Source of the DNA: Erysipelotrichaceae bacterium
Lineage (GTDB): Bacteria; Bacillota_I; Bacilli_A; Erysipelotrichales; Erysipelotrichaceae
Direction: 5' to 3'
Assembly: GCA_017404785.1 (NCBI GenBank)
Contig: JAFRBQ010000002.1
Coordinates: forward strand, 62,001-126,000
Length of the DNA stretch: 64,000 nucleotides
Numbering within the stretch: position 1 is the stretch's first letter; every line of letters starts with the position of its first letter. Position numbers and translations under genes: made by a program. Below are positions 8,631 to 16,617 of this stretch, piece by piece. The notes beneath the pieces were generated by a model. It made no database searches, had not been told where the DNA came from, and saw nothing but the letters and a program-made list of their open reading frames with translations.

Positions 8631-9497
8631 ATGAAAGTGCTGGTTACAGGTGCCAACGGGCAGCTGGGACATGATGTCGTTAATGAATTAAGAAAAAGAG
8701 GCCATGAAGCAGTTACAACTGATATTGCCGGTGATATGGATTATCTTTTGGATATCACAAAAGAAGATGTCATCAATGCCGTAAAAGACATCAATCCTGA
8801 CGCAATAATTCATTGTGCCGCCTGGACAGCAGTTGATGCAGCAGAAGACGAAGAAAATAAAGATAAAGTCTATGCGATAAATGTCACCGGTACAGAGAAT
8901 CTGGTCAAAGCGGCAGCAAAACTGGACTGCAAGTTCCTGTATTTAAGTACCGATTATGTTTTTGACGGACAGGGTGAGGAACCTTGGAAACCGGATGACA
9001 AGTCATACGAACCGTTATGCTACTATGGTGAGACAAAACTCAAAGGCGAAAAGAAGGTTGCAACTTTAGAGAAATTCTTTATCGTCCGTATAGCCTGGGT
9101 CTTTGGCAAAAACGGAAAGAACTTTATTCAAACGATGATCAATGTCGGAAAGACACATGATGAAGTCAGAGTAGTAAATGATCAGATCGGTACGCCGACA
9201 TATACATATGATCTATCGAGACTGCTTGTCGATATGATCGAAACAGACAAGTACGGATACTATCACGCTACCAACGAAGGCGGTTATATTTCCTGGTATG
9301 ATTTCTGTGTTGAGATCTATAGACAGGCCGGTATGAACACAAAAGTCATTCCCGTCTCAACGATCGAATACGGATTGAGTAAGGCCAAGAGGCCATTTAA
9401 TTCGAGACTTGATAAGTCAAAACTCAGTGAAAACGGTTTTGAAAGATTGCCTGACTGGAAAGATGCGCTAAGCAGATATCTTAAAGAAATAAGTTGA
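8631..9497 (+). CDS. rfbD: dTDP-4-dehydrorhamnose reductase (RmlD)
   Basis: RmlD reduces dTDP-4-keto-L-rhamnose with NADPH to give dTDP-L-rhamnose. The 288-residue protein has GANGQLGHDV at the N-terminus, AAWTAVDAAE, STDYVFDG and the YYGETK catalytic pair. DQIGTPTYTYDL in the C-terminal half is a family signature. Its stop overlaps the start of the next gene (TGATG at 9495-9499). With this gene the locus holds a full rhamnose-nucleotide pathway. Confidence 0.96.
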   Translation: MKVLVTGANGQLGHDVVNELRKRGHEAVTTDIAGDMDYLLDITKEDVINAVKDINPDAIIHCAAWTAVDAAEDEENKDKVYAINVTGTENLVKAAAKLDCKFLYLSTDYVFDGQGEEPWKPDDKSYEPLCYYGETKLKGEKKVATLEKFFIVRIAWVFGKNGKNFIQTMINVGKTHDEVRVVNDQIGTPTYTYDLSRLLVDMIETDKYGYYHATNEGGYISWYDFCVEIYRQAGMNTKVIPVSTIEYGLSKAKRPFNSRLDKSKLSENGFERLPDWKDALSRYLKEIS

Positions 9498-10936
9498 TGG
9501 AAAATGCGAACAGATATTACAACTGGTTTGAGAGATTTATATCAGTGATCACTGATATATTTTTCTATACGATACCATTGGCATCATTATATGTCTTTAC
9601 CAGTTTTTTATCCGGAACAGTCAGAATGGTTTTCTTCGGTATGCTGATCATTGTATATCTGCTAGTGATACGTTTTGGTAAAGAATTAATCAAAAAGTAT
9701 CTGGAGATAATACTTGCTTATTTCAGCGGAATCAGCGAAAGAAATATGCTGATCATAATTGCAGTTATAATGATCATCACCAAGGTGATCGTAACTCTAT
9801 TATTCAGCTACGACGCGACTGCTGGAGCTGATATTAAGATTTACAATGATATCGCTGATGAAATCGTTTCTACAGGCGATATACGCACCAGTGCTATCTC
9901 ACATCTGTTTGGCATTGCTTTACATTTTGCAGTATTCAAGTTTTTACATATTCCACTTCATATAGGAACGTTTATTGCTTTCTTCATTGGAACGATAGTT
10001 AACTTCTGTTCATTTAAAGAAATCATTGGAAAAGAGAAGACTTTCTTTTTAACAGTTGCTTATCTGCTGATGCCGTCTACTGCCATGATTTCATTCTGTT
10101 TGACACATGAATTATTTGTATATTTTTATCTTTCTCTGTTTATGTTTTTCCTTAACAGGATGTTAAGAGAAGAGAAAAACGGAAAGATTCTTGGATATAC
10201 AGTTGCTATGATCTTGTCGACCGTGATGACCTGCTTTGTCAACCCGGTCGGTTACATTATTTATGTCATTTCGGGTTTGCTGATGCTTTTCAGCAATATC
10301 AAGTATCTGAAGAAAGCGTTACTAGTGGTTGTCTTGATCATGTCGGTCGTTGGATCAAACGCTATCTCATCTTATCTGAATGTAAATGAATTTAAGACAA
10401 CAGTTAATACTTATACGATCCTTATCCATGGTTCTAATATCGAATCATTGGGTGAGCAGGTAGATGGTTATCCAAAACAGAAGATGAGAGAATATCTGGA
10501 AGAAAATGATATCTCCATGAAGAACGAACATTTTCTTGAAGGCTATAGAGCTGTTCTGATAAATCAGTATATATATTTGCTCAAACATCCGGTTGATCTT
10601 GTGAGATTAGTATCACATAAGATATATATTCTTTGGAGCGGAGTTCATTATCCTCTTGAACTGGCAAATCACTATGGTGCTTTCAGTGATATTGTCATGG
10701 ATGCGTTCCTGGCGATAAGCACGATAATCTATCTGTTTATTGTTACTGTTGGAATCGTTTTTTCAGACAATAAGAAATCATCTATATATGCGGTTAACTA
10801 TAAACTGGTAATCCTTGGAATTTTTGCTGTAACCATGTTAAGTGTTCTGTTAAATAAATATACACTGTATGCAACGATGTTTCTTTACTTTATATCATTA
10901 CAGAAAGCGAGCCTTAATTATGAATCAAGAAGTTGA
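9497..10936 (+). CDS. Polytopic membrane protein, GT-C glycosyltransferase-like
   Basis: I start this gene at the ATG at 9497, which overlaps the rfbD stop, rather than at the TTG just before it. The 479-residue product has about ten hydrophobic segments, starting at about residue 15. An acidic pair on the outer side after the third helix (ATAGADIKIYNDIADE) and a large loop near residues 300-370 match the shape of GT-C enzymes that use polyprenyl-linked sugars. I do not recognise a specific family. Next to two GtrB-like GT2 enzymes it could transfer their sugar to the polysaccharide. Confidence 0.6.
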   Translation: MENANRYYNWFERFISVITDIFFYTIPLASLYVFTSFLSGTVRMVFFGMLIIVYLLVIRFGKELIKKYLEIILAYFSGISERNMLIIIAVIMIITKVIVTLLFSYDATAGADIKIYNDIADEIVSTGDIRTSAISHLFGIALHFAVFKFLHIPLHIGTFIAFFIGTIVNFCSFKEIIGKEKTFFLTVAYLLMPSTAMISFCLTHELFVYFYLSLFMFFLNRMLREEKNGKILGYTVAMILSTVMTCFVNPVGYIIYVISGLLMLFSNIKYLKKALLVVVLIMSVVGSNAISSYLNVNEFKTTVNTYTILIHGSNIESLGEQVDGYPKQKMREYLEENDISMKNEHFLEGYRAVLINQYIYLLKHPVDLVRLVSHKIYILWSGVHYPLELANHYGAFSDIVMDAFLAISTIIYLFIVTVGIVFSDNKKSSIYAVNYKLVILGIFAVTMLSVLLNKYTLYATMFLYFISLQKASLNYESRS

Positions 10937-11816
10937 TATCCATGCCGACGACTACGGATACTCCATAAATACATCCTTAGACATGCTCGAATGTATGAGA
11001 AAAGGCTGCCTGAACAGTTTTTCGATTATCTGCAATAACAGTCTTTTTGAAGAAAGCATGGAACTTCTGTATAAGGAAATTCCCAGTCTTCCGTTTCTGC
11101 CTCTGATCTCCATTCATCTGAATATTCCTGAAGGGAAAAGCGAAAGTGATCTATTTCCAATGTCATGGGGCAGACTGTTTTTATCTTCGTACAGTTTCAA
11201 CAAAAAGCAGATTAAACAGGAACTTAAAAAAGAATTAAAAAGACAGATCGATAAAACTCAGATAGTAATAAATAAATGTATCACGATCGCCAAAGAAAAC
11301 GGTATTGAATGTAAACAGAAGGGGATCAGGATCGATTCTCATATACATACACATCTGATACCTGTTGTATGGGAAGCTCTTACTGAAGTTATCGAAGAAG
11401 AAAAGTATGATGTTGAGTATATAAGGAATCCTAAAGAACCCTTATCTCCTTTTTTAAAGAATATATCTTTAATCGGAACATACGGGGTTGCGAATCTCAT
11501 AAAGAACAGGATACTGATGTTTTATTCAGGTGAAGTTGACAGATATTGCGAACAACATAACTTGGATAAGATGTATATGTGGGGTTTGGCTATGTCAGGT
11601 CATATGGATTATGATAGAATACAGAAAGTTTATCCTGATATGCTGAAAAAAGCTGAAAGGGATAAACGCAAACTTGAATTGCTGTTCCATCCGGGTAAGG
11701 CTTTACCGGAAGAATACAGCGGTGAGATGAATCCTGATTATTTCAAAAACGCCAATCTGTCTGAAAACAGACATATTGAGAAAAATGCCGTGATGAATAT
11801 TAAAGACATTATCTGA
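10920..11816 (+). CDS. ChbG/HpnK (YdjC-like) carbohydrate deacetylase
   Basis: I choose the ATG at 10920 because the family motif starts directly there (MNQEVDIHADDYGYS). An upstream in-frame ATG at 10869 would add 17 residues that overlap the preceding membrane protein. The 298-residue product has the DDYG metal motif, SIHLNIPEG and HIHTHLIPVVWEAL with the HTH..P metal ligands, and LLFHPG near the end, all hallmarks of YdjC-fold deacetylases. No signal peptide is seen, so it probably removes an acetyl group from a lipid-linked or nucleotide-linked amino sugar in the cytoplasm. The substrate is inferred. Confidence 0.85.
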   Translation: MNQEVDIHADDYGYSINTSLDMLECMRKGCLNSFSIICNNSLFEESMELLYKEIPSLPFLPLISIHLNIPEGKSESDLFPMSWGRLFLSSYSFNKKQIKQELKKELKRQIDKTQIVINKCITIAKENGIECKQKGIRIDSHIHTHLIPVVWEALTEVIEEEKYDVEYIRNPKEPLSPFLKNISLIGTYGVANLIKNRILMFYSGEVDRYCEQHNLDKMYMWGLAMSGHMDYDRIQKVYPDMLKKAERDKRKLELLFHPGKALPEEYSGEMNPDYFKNANLSENRHIEKNAVMNIKDII

Positions 11817-12796
11817 TGAGGAAAAAAGTTATGGCAACAAAAACGAAGAAAAAAATGATTTCTGTTATAGTACCATGCTTCAACGAGGAAGAAGCTCTTC
11901 CGTTTTTTCATACTGAAACAAGCAAGGTCTTAAAGAAACTTGGTACAGATTATGAGCTGATTCTGGTTAATGACGGATCAAGCGATAAAACGCTTGATGT
12001 TATGAAATCGCTGGCCAAGAAAGATAAGCATGTCGTATATCTTTCTTTCTCCAGGAATTTTGGTAAGGAATCAGCCATGTATGCTGGTTTATGCAATGCG
12101 AGTGGTGATTATGTCGGTTTTATCGACGCTGATCTTCAGCATCCTCCAATTCTGCTTAAAGATATGCTTAATGCACTGGAAACGGGTAAATATGACTGTG
12201 CCGCCTGCCGCAGAATCGACAGAAAAGGGGACTCAAAGATCAGGACCTGGTTTGCAAGAAAGTTCTATAAGCTTATCAACATGATATCTGATGCGCAGAT
12301 GGTCGACGGAGCAGGTGATTACCGTCTCATGACCAGAGAGATGGCTGATGCCATAATATCAATGAGCGAGTATAACAGATTCTCCAAGGGTATCTTCTCA
12401 TGGGTCGGTTTCAATACATATTGGATTGATTATGAGAATGTAGAAAGAGTTGCAGGAAAGACTTCCTGGAGTTTCTGGGGTCTTGTTAAATACGCTATTG
12501 ATGGTATCGTCAATTTTTCAAACGCACCACTCGATCTGGCGTCATTTATCGGATTAGGAACAACAGTTTTAGCCTTTTTATATCTGCTGTTTATTGTAAT
12601 AAAATACGCTTTCTTCGGTGATCCTGTCCAAGGTTGGGCAACACTGGCCTGTATAATTCTGATTACAGGCGGTATGCAGCTGTTCGCTTTAGGTATTATC
12701 GGCCAGTATATTGGAAAGACTTATATGGAGGTCAAAAACAGACCACATTATATTATTTCTGATTCAAATAAGAAAAGTATCAATAAGATCAAGTAA
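11816..12796 (+). CDS. GT2 glycosyltransferase, GtrB/DPM-like, second copy
   Basis: The 326-residue protein has a GT-A fold (ISVIVPCFNEEEALP, LVNDGSSDKT, DADLQHPP with the metal-binding DxD) and two C-terminal membrane helices (about 240-265 and 275-300). The FSRNFGKESA segment is typical of the GtrB/YkcC family that makes undecaprenyl-phosphate sugars. It overlaps the ChbG stop by one base and the next start by one base. An alternative start at 11831 would remove five residues. Its codon use is closer to the rest of the locus than that of the first GT2 gene. Confidence 0.88.
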   Translation: MRKKVMATKTKKKMISVIVPCFNEEEALPFFHTETSKVLKKLGTDYELILVNDGSSDKTLDVMKSLAKKDKHVVYLSFSRNFGKESAMYAGLCNASGDYVGFIDADLQHPPILLKDMLNALETGKYDCAACRRIDRKGDSKIRTWFARKFYKLINMISDAQMVDGAGDYRLMTREMADAIISMSEYNRFSKGIFSWVGFNTYWIDYENVERVAGKTSWSFWGLVKYAIDGIVNFSNAPLDLASFIGLGTTVLAFLYLLFIVIKYAFFGDPVQGWATLACIILITGGMQLFALGIIGQYIGKTYMEVKNRPHYIISDSNKKSINKIK

Positions 12797-14151
12797 TGAC
12801 TGAAAGATTTAACAATAAAGAAAATGCGAAAATAGCTTTAGGTTTAGCCAATACTTTCGTTTATGAAATAATCTTTTTAGCTACCCTGATGATGGGCTAT
12901 ACAGATTATTTCTTTTATTATTCAAACGGATATATTTTATTCTTTGGTATCTATCTTGCTTTCTTTATTGTTTTTGGCCGTCTTTTCAGTTCATTCAGCT
13001 TAGGTGATGCTACAACGACAGATCTTTTCCTTTCTCATGTGCTCACCCACCTGTTCACTGATTTCATGATCTATCTGGTATTGTGTCTGATAACATTAAG
13101 ACCTTTGCCGGTATGGCCTATCTTGATTTTATTAATCGTTCAGATAATCATTGCGGCTTTTCTTCTGTATATCGAAAACCGTTATATCAGAAGGAATTTT
13201 CCTCCTGTCAGAGTCGTCGCCATTTATGGTGAATCTCATTACAATCTGATCGGCAAGTTAAACAATATTAATGATCTTTCGATCAATGTTATCAGAACAG
13301 TAGATTTAAAAGACATAAACTATAGAAAAATCGATGAAACGCTCAAGGATGCGGATGGAGTCGTCACCCTGGATGTTCATCATGAGAATAAGAAAAAAAT
13401 ATTCAAAGCTTGTTATGAAAGAAAGCTTCTGATTTACGATGTCCCGAGCATCACGGATATGTTGTTGGCCAGCAGCGATATCCTGCACATGGTCGATACA
13501 CCGATCCTCAAGATAAATAAGTTTGGTCCTTCACAGATAGAGAGACTTTTCAAAAGGCTTATCGATATCATCGGTTCTTTGATCCTGATCGTAATAACCA
13601 GCCCGATAATGCTGCTGGTGGCGATCGCGATCAAGATCCAGGATGGAGGAGATGTCTTCTATAAGCAGGTCAGACTTACGAAAAACGAAAGAGAATTCAA
13701 GATCATCAAATTCAGATCGATGGTCATGAATGCCGAAAAGAATACCGGCGTAGTATTGGCCAAAGAAAATGATGACCGTATCACTCCGGTTGGAAAGTTT
13801 ATCCGTAAAGTAAGATTTGATGAGTTACCGCAGTTGATAAATATTCTGAATGGAGATATGTCTTTTGTCGGCCCGAGACCGGAAAGACCTGAGATCTATG
13901 ACAAGATCTGCAAGAATATGCCGGAATTCAGATACCGTCTTGTGGTTAAAGCCGGTCTGACCGGATATGCACAGGTCTATGGTAAATACAATACATCATT
14001 AAGAGACAAACTCTTGCTGGATCTTTACTATATCGAAAACTACAGTATCATCGATGATATTAAGCTGATCTTACTCACAGTAAAGATTTTGTTCAATAAA
14101 GAAGCTACTGAAGGAATAACAGAAGAAAATGAAGAAGAAGGAACTGAGTAA
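12796..14151 (+). CDS. Polyprenyl glycosylphosphotransferase (WbaP/EpsE-like)
   Basis: This 451-residue enzyme should start the polysaccharide by moving a sugar-1-phosphate from a nucleotide sugar to undecaprenyl phosphate. Four N-terminal membrane helices (to about residue 120) and a Rossmann-like middle region precede a fifth helix near 255-280. The bacterial sugar-transferase domain then shows VRLTKNEREFKIIKFRSM, VRFDELPQLINILNGDMS and VGPRPERPE, the full catalytic signature. It overlaps the flanking genes by 1 and 23 bases. The first sugar cannot be read from the sequence. Confidence 0.93.
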   Translation: MTERFNNKENAKIALGLANTFVYEIIFLATLMMGYTDYFFYYSNGYILFFGIYLAFFIVFGRLFSSFSLGDATTTDLFLSHVLTHLFTDFMIYLVLCLITLRPLPVWPILILLIVQIIIAAFLLYIENRYIRRNFPPVRVVAIYGESHYNLIGKLNNINDLSINVIRTVDLKDINYRKIDETLKDADGVVTLDVHHENKKKIFKACYERKLLIYDVPSITDMLLASSDILHMVDTPILKINKFGPSQIERLFKRLIDIIGSLILIVITSPIMLLVAIAIKIQDGGDVFYKQVRLTKNEREFKIIKFRSMVMNAEKNTGVVLAKENDDRITPVGKFIRKVRFDELPQLINILNGDMSFVGPRPERPEIYDKICKNMPEFRYRLVVKAGLTGYAQVYGKYNTSLRDKLLLDLYYIENYSIIDDIKLILLTVKILFNKEATEGITEENEEEGTE

Positions 14152-15616
14152 AGCATTACTGTTTTTTGTACTGATGTTTCTGGCTATGGCATGTATCTGT
14201 GTCATTTTTTATGTGAAACGTAATTTTGTTTTAATTGGTACAAACCCTATAGCACAGATATTATTCCATTGTATAGTTCAGATCGATGGTGCTGATCCTG
14301 TCTTTATCAGAGGAATCATCAAACATTGCGTGCTCGTTCCTTTGGTAGGAGCTTTACTTGTCACTTTACTTGTATTTGGAAATTTCAGCGTATTAAGCAA
14401 AACTTATGACAGCAAGTTGATCAGTTTTGTCAGAAAAAAGAGTTTACTGATCGGACTCGTTTGCCTGTTATGTTCGTTTATTTCGTTGTCTGTATATCTT
14501 CGTTTACCGGAATACATAAAAGTCTATACCAAGACATCGACATTATATGAAGACGAATACGTGGATCCGGCTGGAATGGAATACAGTTTTCCTGATAAGA
14601 AGAGAAATCTGATCTATATAATGCTGGAATCAGTTGAGACCAGTGATTATTCAAAAGCAGAAGGCGGAGCTCTTGATTATAATTGCATCCCTGAATTATA
14701 TAGGATTGCAGAAGAGAATATAACTTTCAATGACAATAAGGGTTATGATGTAGCGCCTGGGGCCAGCTGGACCGTGGCTTCCATGATCGCTCAAAGCAGT
14801 GGTATCCCGCTAAATATTCCGATCGGTGAAAATGACTTTGTAACTTCCAATAAATTCTTACCGGGAGCTTACAGTTTGGGAGAGATCCTGGAAAAAGAAG
14901 GATACAACAACATGCTGGCGATCGGTTCAGACGCAGTGTTCTCCGGAAGGAAATACTACTATGAAATGCATGGCAATTACACCATCCATGATTATAACTA
15001 TTTCTGTGAAACAGAAAGATTTGATTCTGATATGACGGAGTGGTGGGGAATGATCGACCGCTATCTGTTTGAGCTGGCAAAAGAAGATGTTCTGGAACTG
15101 GCAAGTAAAGATGAACCTTTCAACTATACGATGCTTACAGTTGATACTCATCATCAGGATGGAGTCATCTGTGATGACTGCCGTGATGACTATCCGGAAC
15201 AGCTTGCCAATGTCTATGCCTGCAGCAGCAGAAAGGTCGATGATTTCATCAATTGGTGTAAGCAGCAGGATTTCTACGAGAATACGACGATCATCATTGT
15301 AGGCGATCACTGCAGCATGAGTGTTGATTTCAGCGAAGTGATCGGAGATTTTGACCGTAAAGCATATTATACGATCATAAATCCGGATGATGATTGTATA
15401 CCTACAAACAATAGAACTCTATGTACATTTGATTTCTATCCGACGACTTTAGCTTCGTTGGATATCGATTTCGAAGGTGAAAGACTGGGATTGGGAACAA
15501 ATCTGTTCTCGAATGAAGAAACTCTTTGCGAAAAATATGGAAAAGAAGATTTCTTCTCACTTGTGAAACAACATTCCAAGTACTACGACAATCATATTCT
15601 TTACGGTTTTGAGTGA
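14129..15616 (+). CDS. Membrane phosphoglycerol transferase (MdoB/LtaS-like sulfatase fold)
   Basis: Three N-terminal membrane helices (about 8-30, 68-92 and 103-125) anchor an extracytoplasmic sulfatase-fold domain. NLIYIMLESVETS holds the first metal ligand. APGASWTVASMIAQSSGIP closely resembles the nucleophile region of OpgB/MdoB phosphoglycerol transferases. TVDTHHQDG and VGDHCSMS supply the later metal ligands. The 495-residue protein probably moves glycerol phosphate from phosphatidylglycerol onto a glycan; in a rhamnose locus this recalls GacH of streptococci, which is an analogy only. It starts 23 bases inside the upstream gene, and a terminator overlaps its stop. Confidence 0.85.
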   Translation: MKKKELSKALLFFVLMFLAMACICVIFYVKRNFVLIGTNPIAQILFHCIVQIDGADPVFIRGIIKHCVLVPLVGALLVTLLVFGNFSVLSKTYDSKLISFVRKKSLLIGLVCLLCSFISLSVYLRLPEYIKVYTKTSTLYEDEYVDPAGMEYSFPDKKRNLIYIMLESVETSDYSKAEGGALDYNCIPELYRIAEENITFNDNKGYDVAPGASWTVASMIAQSSGIPLNIPIGENDFVTSNKFLPGAYSLGEILEKEGYNNMLAIGSDAVFSGRKYYYEMHGNYTIHDYNYFCETERFDSDMTEWWGMIDRYLFELAKEDVLELASKDEPFNYTMLTVDTHHQDGVICDDCRDDYPEQLANVYACSSRKVDDFINWCKQQDFYENTTIIIVGDHCSMSVDFSEVIGDFDRKAYYTIINPDDDCIPTNNRTLCTFDFYPTTLASLDIDFEGERLGLGTNLFSNEETLCEKYGKEDFFSLVKQHSKYYDNHILYGFE

Positions 15617-15638
15617 TTCAGAACCGTGTTTTCGTTTT
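15603..15638 (+). terminator. Rho-independent terminator of the polysaccharide locus
   Basis: ACGGTTTTGA and TCAGAACCGT form a 10-base stem with one G-U pair around a five-base loop (15603-15627). The stem is followed by GTTTTCGTTTT. It overlaps the stop codon of the phosphoglycerol transferase. Confidence 0.8.
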
Positions 15639-15658
15639 ATGTGAATTTATGTGAATGT

Positions 15659-15687
15659 TTGAAAATGCATACCGTATTTACTATAAT
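15659..15687 (+). promoter_or_regulatory. Promoter before the LCP pair
   Basis: TTGAAA at 15659-15664 and TATAAT at 15682-15687 are separated by exactly 17 bases, a near-consensus vegetative promoter. Transcription would begin near 15694. The 26-base leader has no clear Shine-Dalgarno sequence before the ATG at 15720. Confidence 0.85.
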
Positions 15688-15719
15688 TTAAGAAAGATTA
15701 ATCAGAATCCTTTTTACTT

Positions 15720-16616
15720 ATGGAAAAGAAAAATTTTGTTTTAAAAAGAGAGAAGATCAAGGAAAAGAGAGCTCATAAAAGACATAAAGGGATGAACAGA
15801 TATCTCCTGATGTTTTTACTGATGCTGCCTTTTCTCATTGCTATCGCTATTTTCAGTACGATTGTTGTTAAGGAAGCAAAGAATCTGAAATCATTAGCTG
15901 CAGGAAATGCTGTTCAGGAAACTAAACCAGAGAATATTATTGGTGATGGTTGGTATATCCTAAGAGACAATGCGACCGATTACCAGAAAGAATTGTTTGC
16001 GCAACTTAAGGAAGCAATCGAGGGTGAAGGAGCTGATGACCAGGCGAAAGCCAGTCTGGTTGCGAAGAATTATGTCGCTGACTTCTATACCTGGACAAAC
16101 AAGAGTGGTCAGTATGACATCGGCGGAATGTATTACATCTATGATGGTGAGTTTAAAAACGGAGACCATTACAGAAACAATGTATATCTGTCTGCCAGAG
16201 ACGGTTTCTATAAGTATTTAAGTACATATGCAACTCAGTATGGTAAAGAGAACCTCATTGAAGTCACAAATGTAGATGTAACAAGATGCATCAAGATGAG
16301 CGAACCTTACGAAATAAGTGAACATAAGGAAAACAGACAGGACGAAAACGGTGAGTGGTACGATTACCGAGAAGTAGAAGAGTATGAAGCTTATTCGGTA
16401 ACATGCAAATGGACATATAAAGAAAACTCAAAATTGAATTTAAGCCAGTTCGCTAATACGGTCAATCTGGCTATCATAAACAATGATGGCGAATTCCAGA
16501 TTGTCGAAGCGAGTGAAAACGCAGTACAACCAAGAAAAGAATCGGATAACAACACAGATGAAACAAAAACTGAAGAAGAAACTGAGACAACAGAGACCGA
16601 AACTGTCGAGTATTAA
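15720..16616 (+). CDS. Single-pass membrane protein of unknown function next to LCP protein
   Basis: I do not recognise this 298-residue protein. A very basic cytoplasmic N-terminus (residues 1-27, KREKIKEKRAHKRHK) leads into one membrane helix (about 28-50). The outer part has a compact, aromatic-rich domain (about 75-270; DGWYILRDNATDYQKELF, then a Y-G-Y-rich strand region) and a disordered Thr/Glu tail (TEEETETTETETVEY). The stop is one base from the LCP start, so the two are almost surely co-expressed. A partner role in wall-polymer attachment is a guess from position. Confidence 0.75.
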   Translation: MEKKNFVLKREKIKEKRAHKRHKGMNRYLLMFLLMLPFLIAIAIFSTIVVKEAKNLKSLAAGNAVQETKPENIIGDGWYILRDNATDYQKELFAQLKEAIEGEGADDQAKASLVAKNYVADFYTWTNKSGQYDIGGMYYIYDGEFKNGDHYRNNVYLSARDGFYKYLSTYATQYGKENLIEVTNVDVTRCIKMSEPYEISEHKENRQDENGEWYDYREVEEYEAYSVTCKWTYKENSKLNLSQFANTVNLAIINNDGEFQIVEASENAVQPRKESDNNTDETKTEEETETTETETVEY

Positions 16617-16617
16617 A

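Noticed and set aside
16483..16617. A start for the LCP gene 135 bases upstream
   Set aside because: It would overlap the preceding gene by 134 bases, has no ribosome site, and adds only a basic stretch not needed for the first membrane helix.
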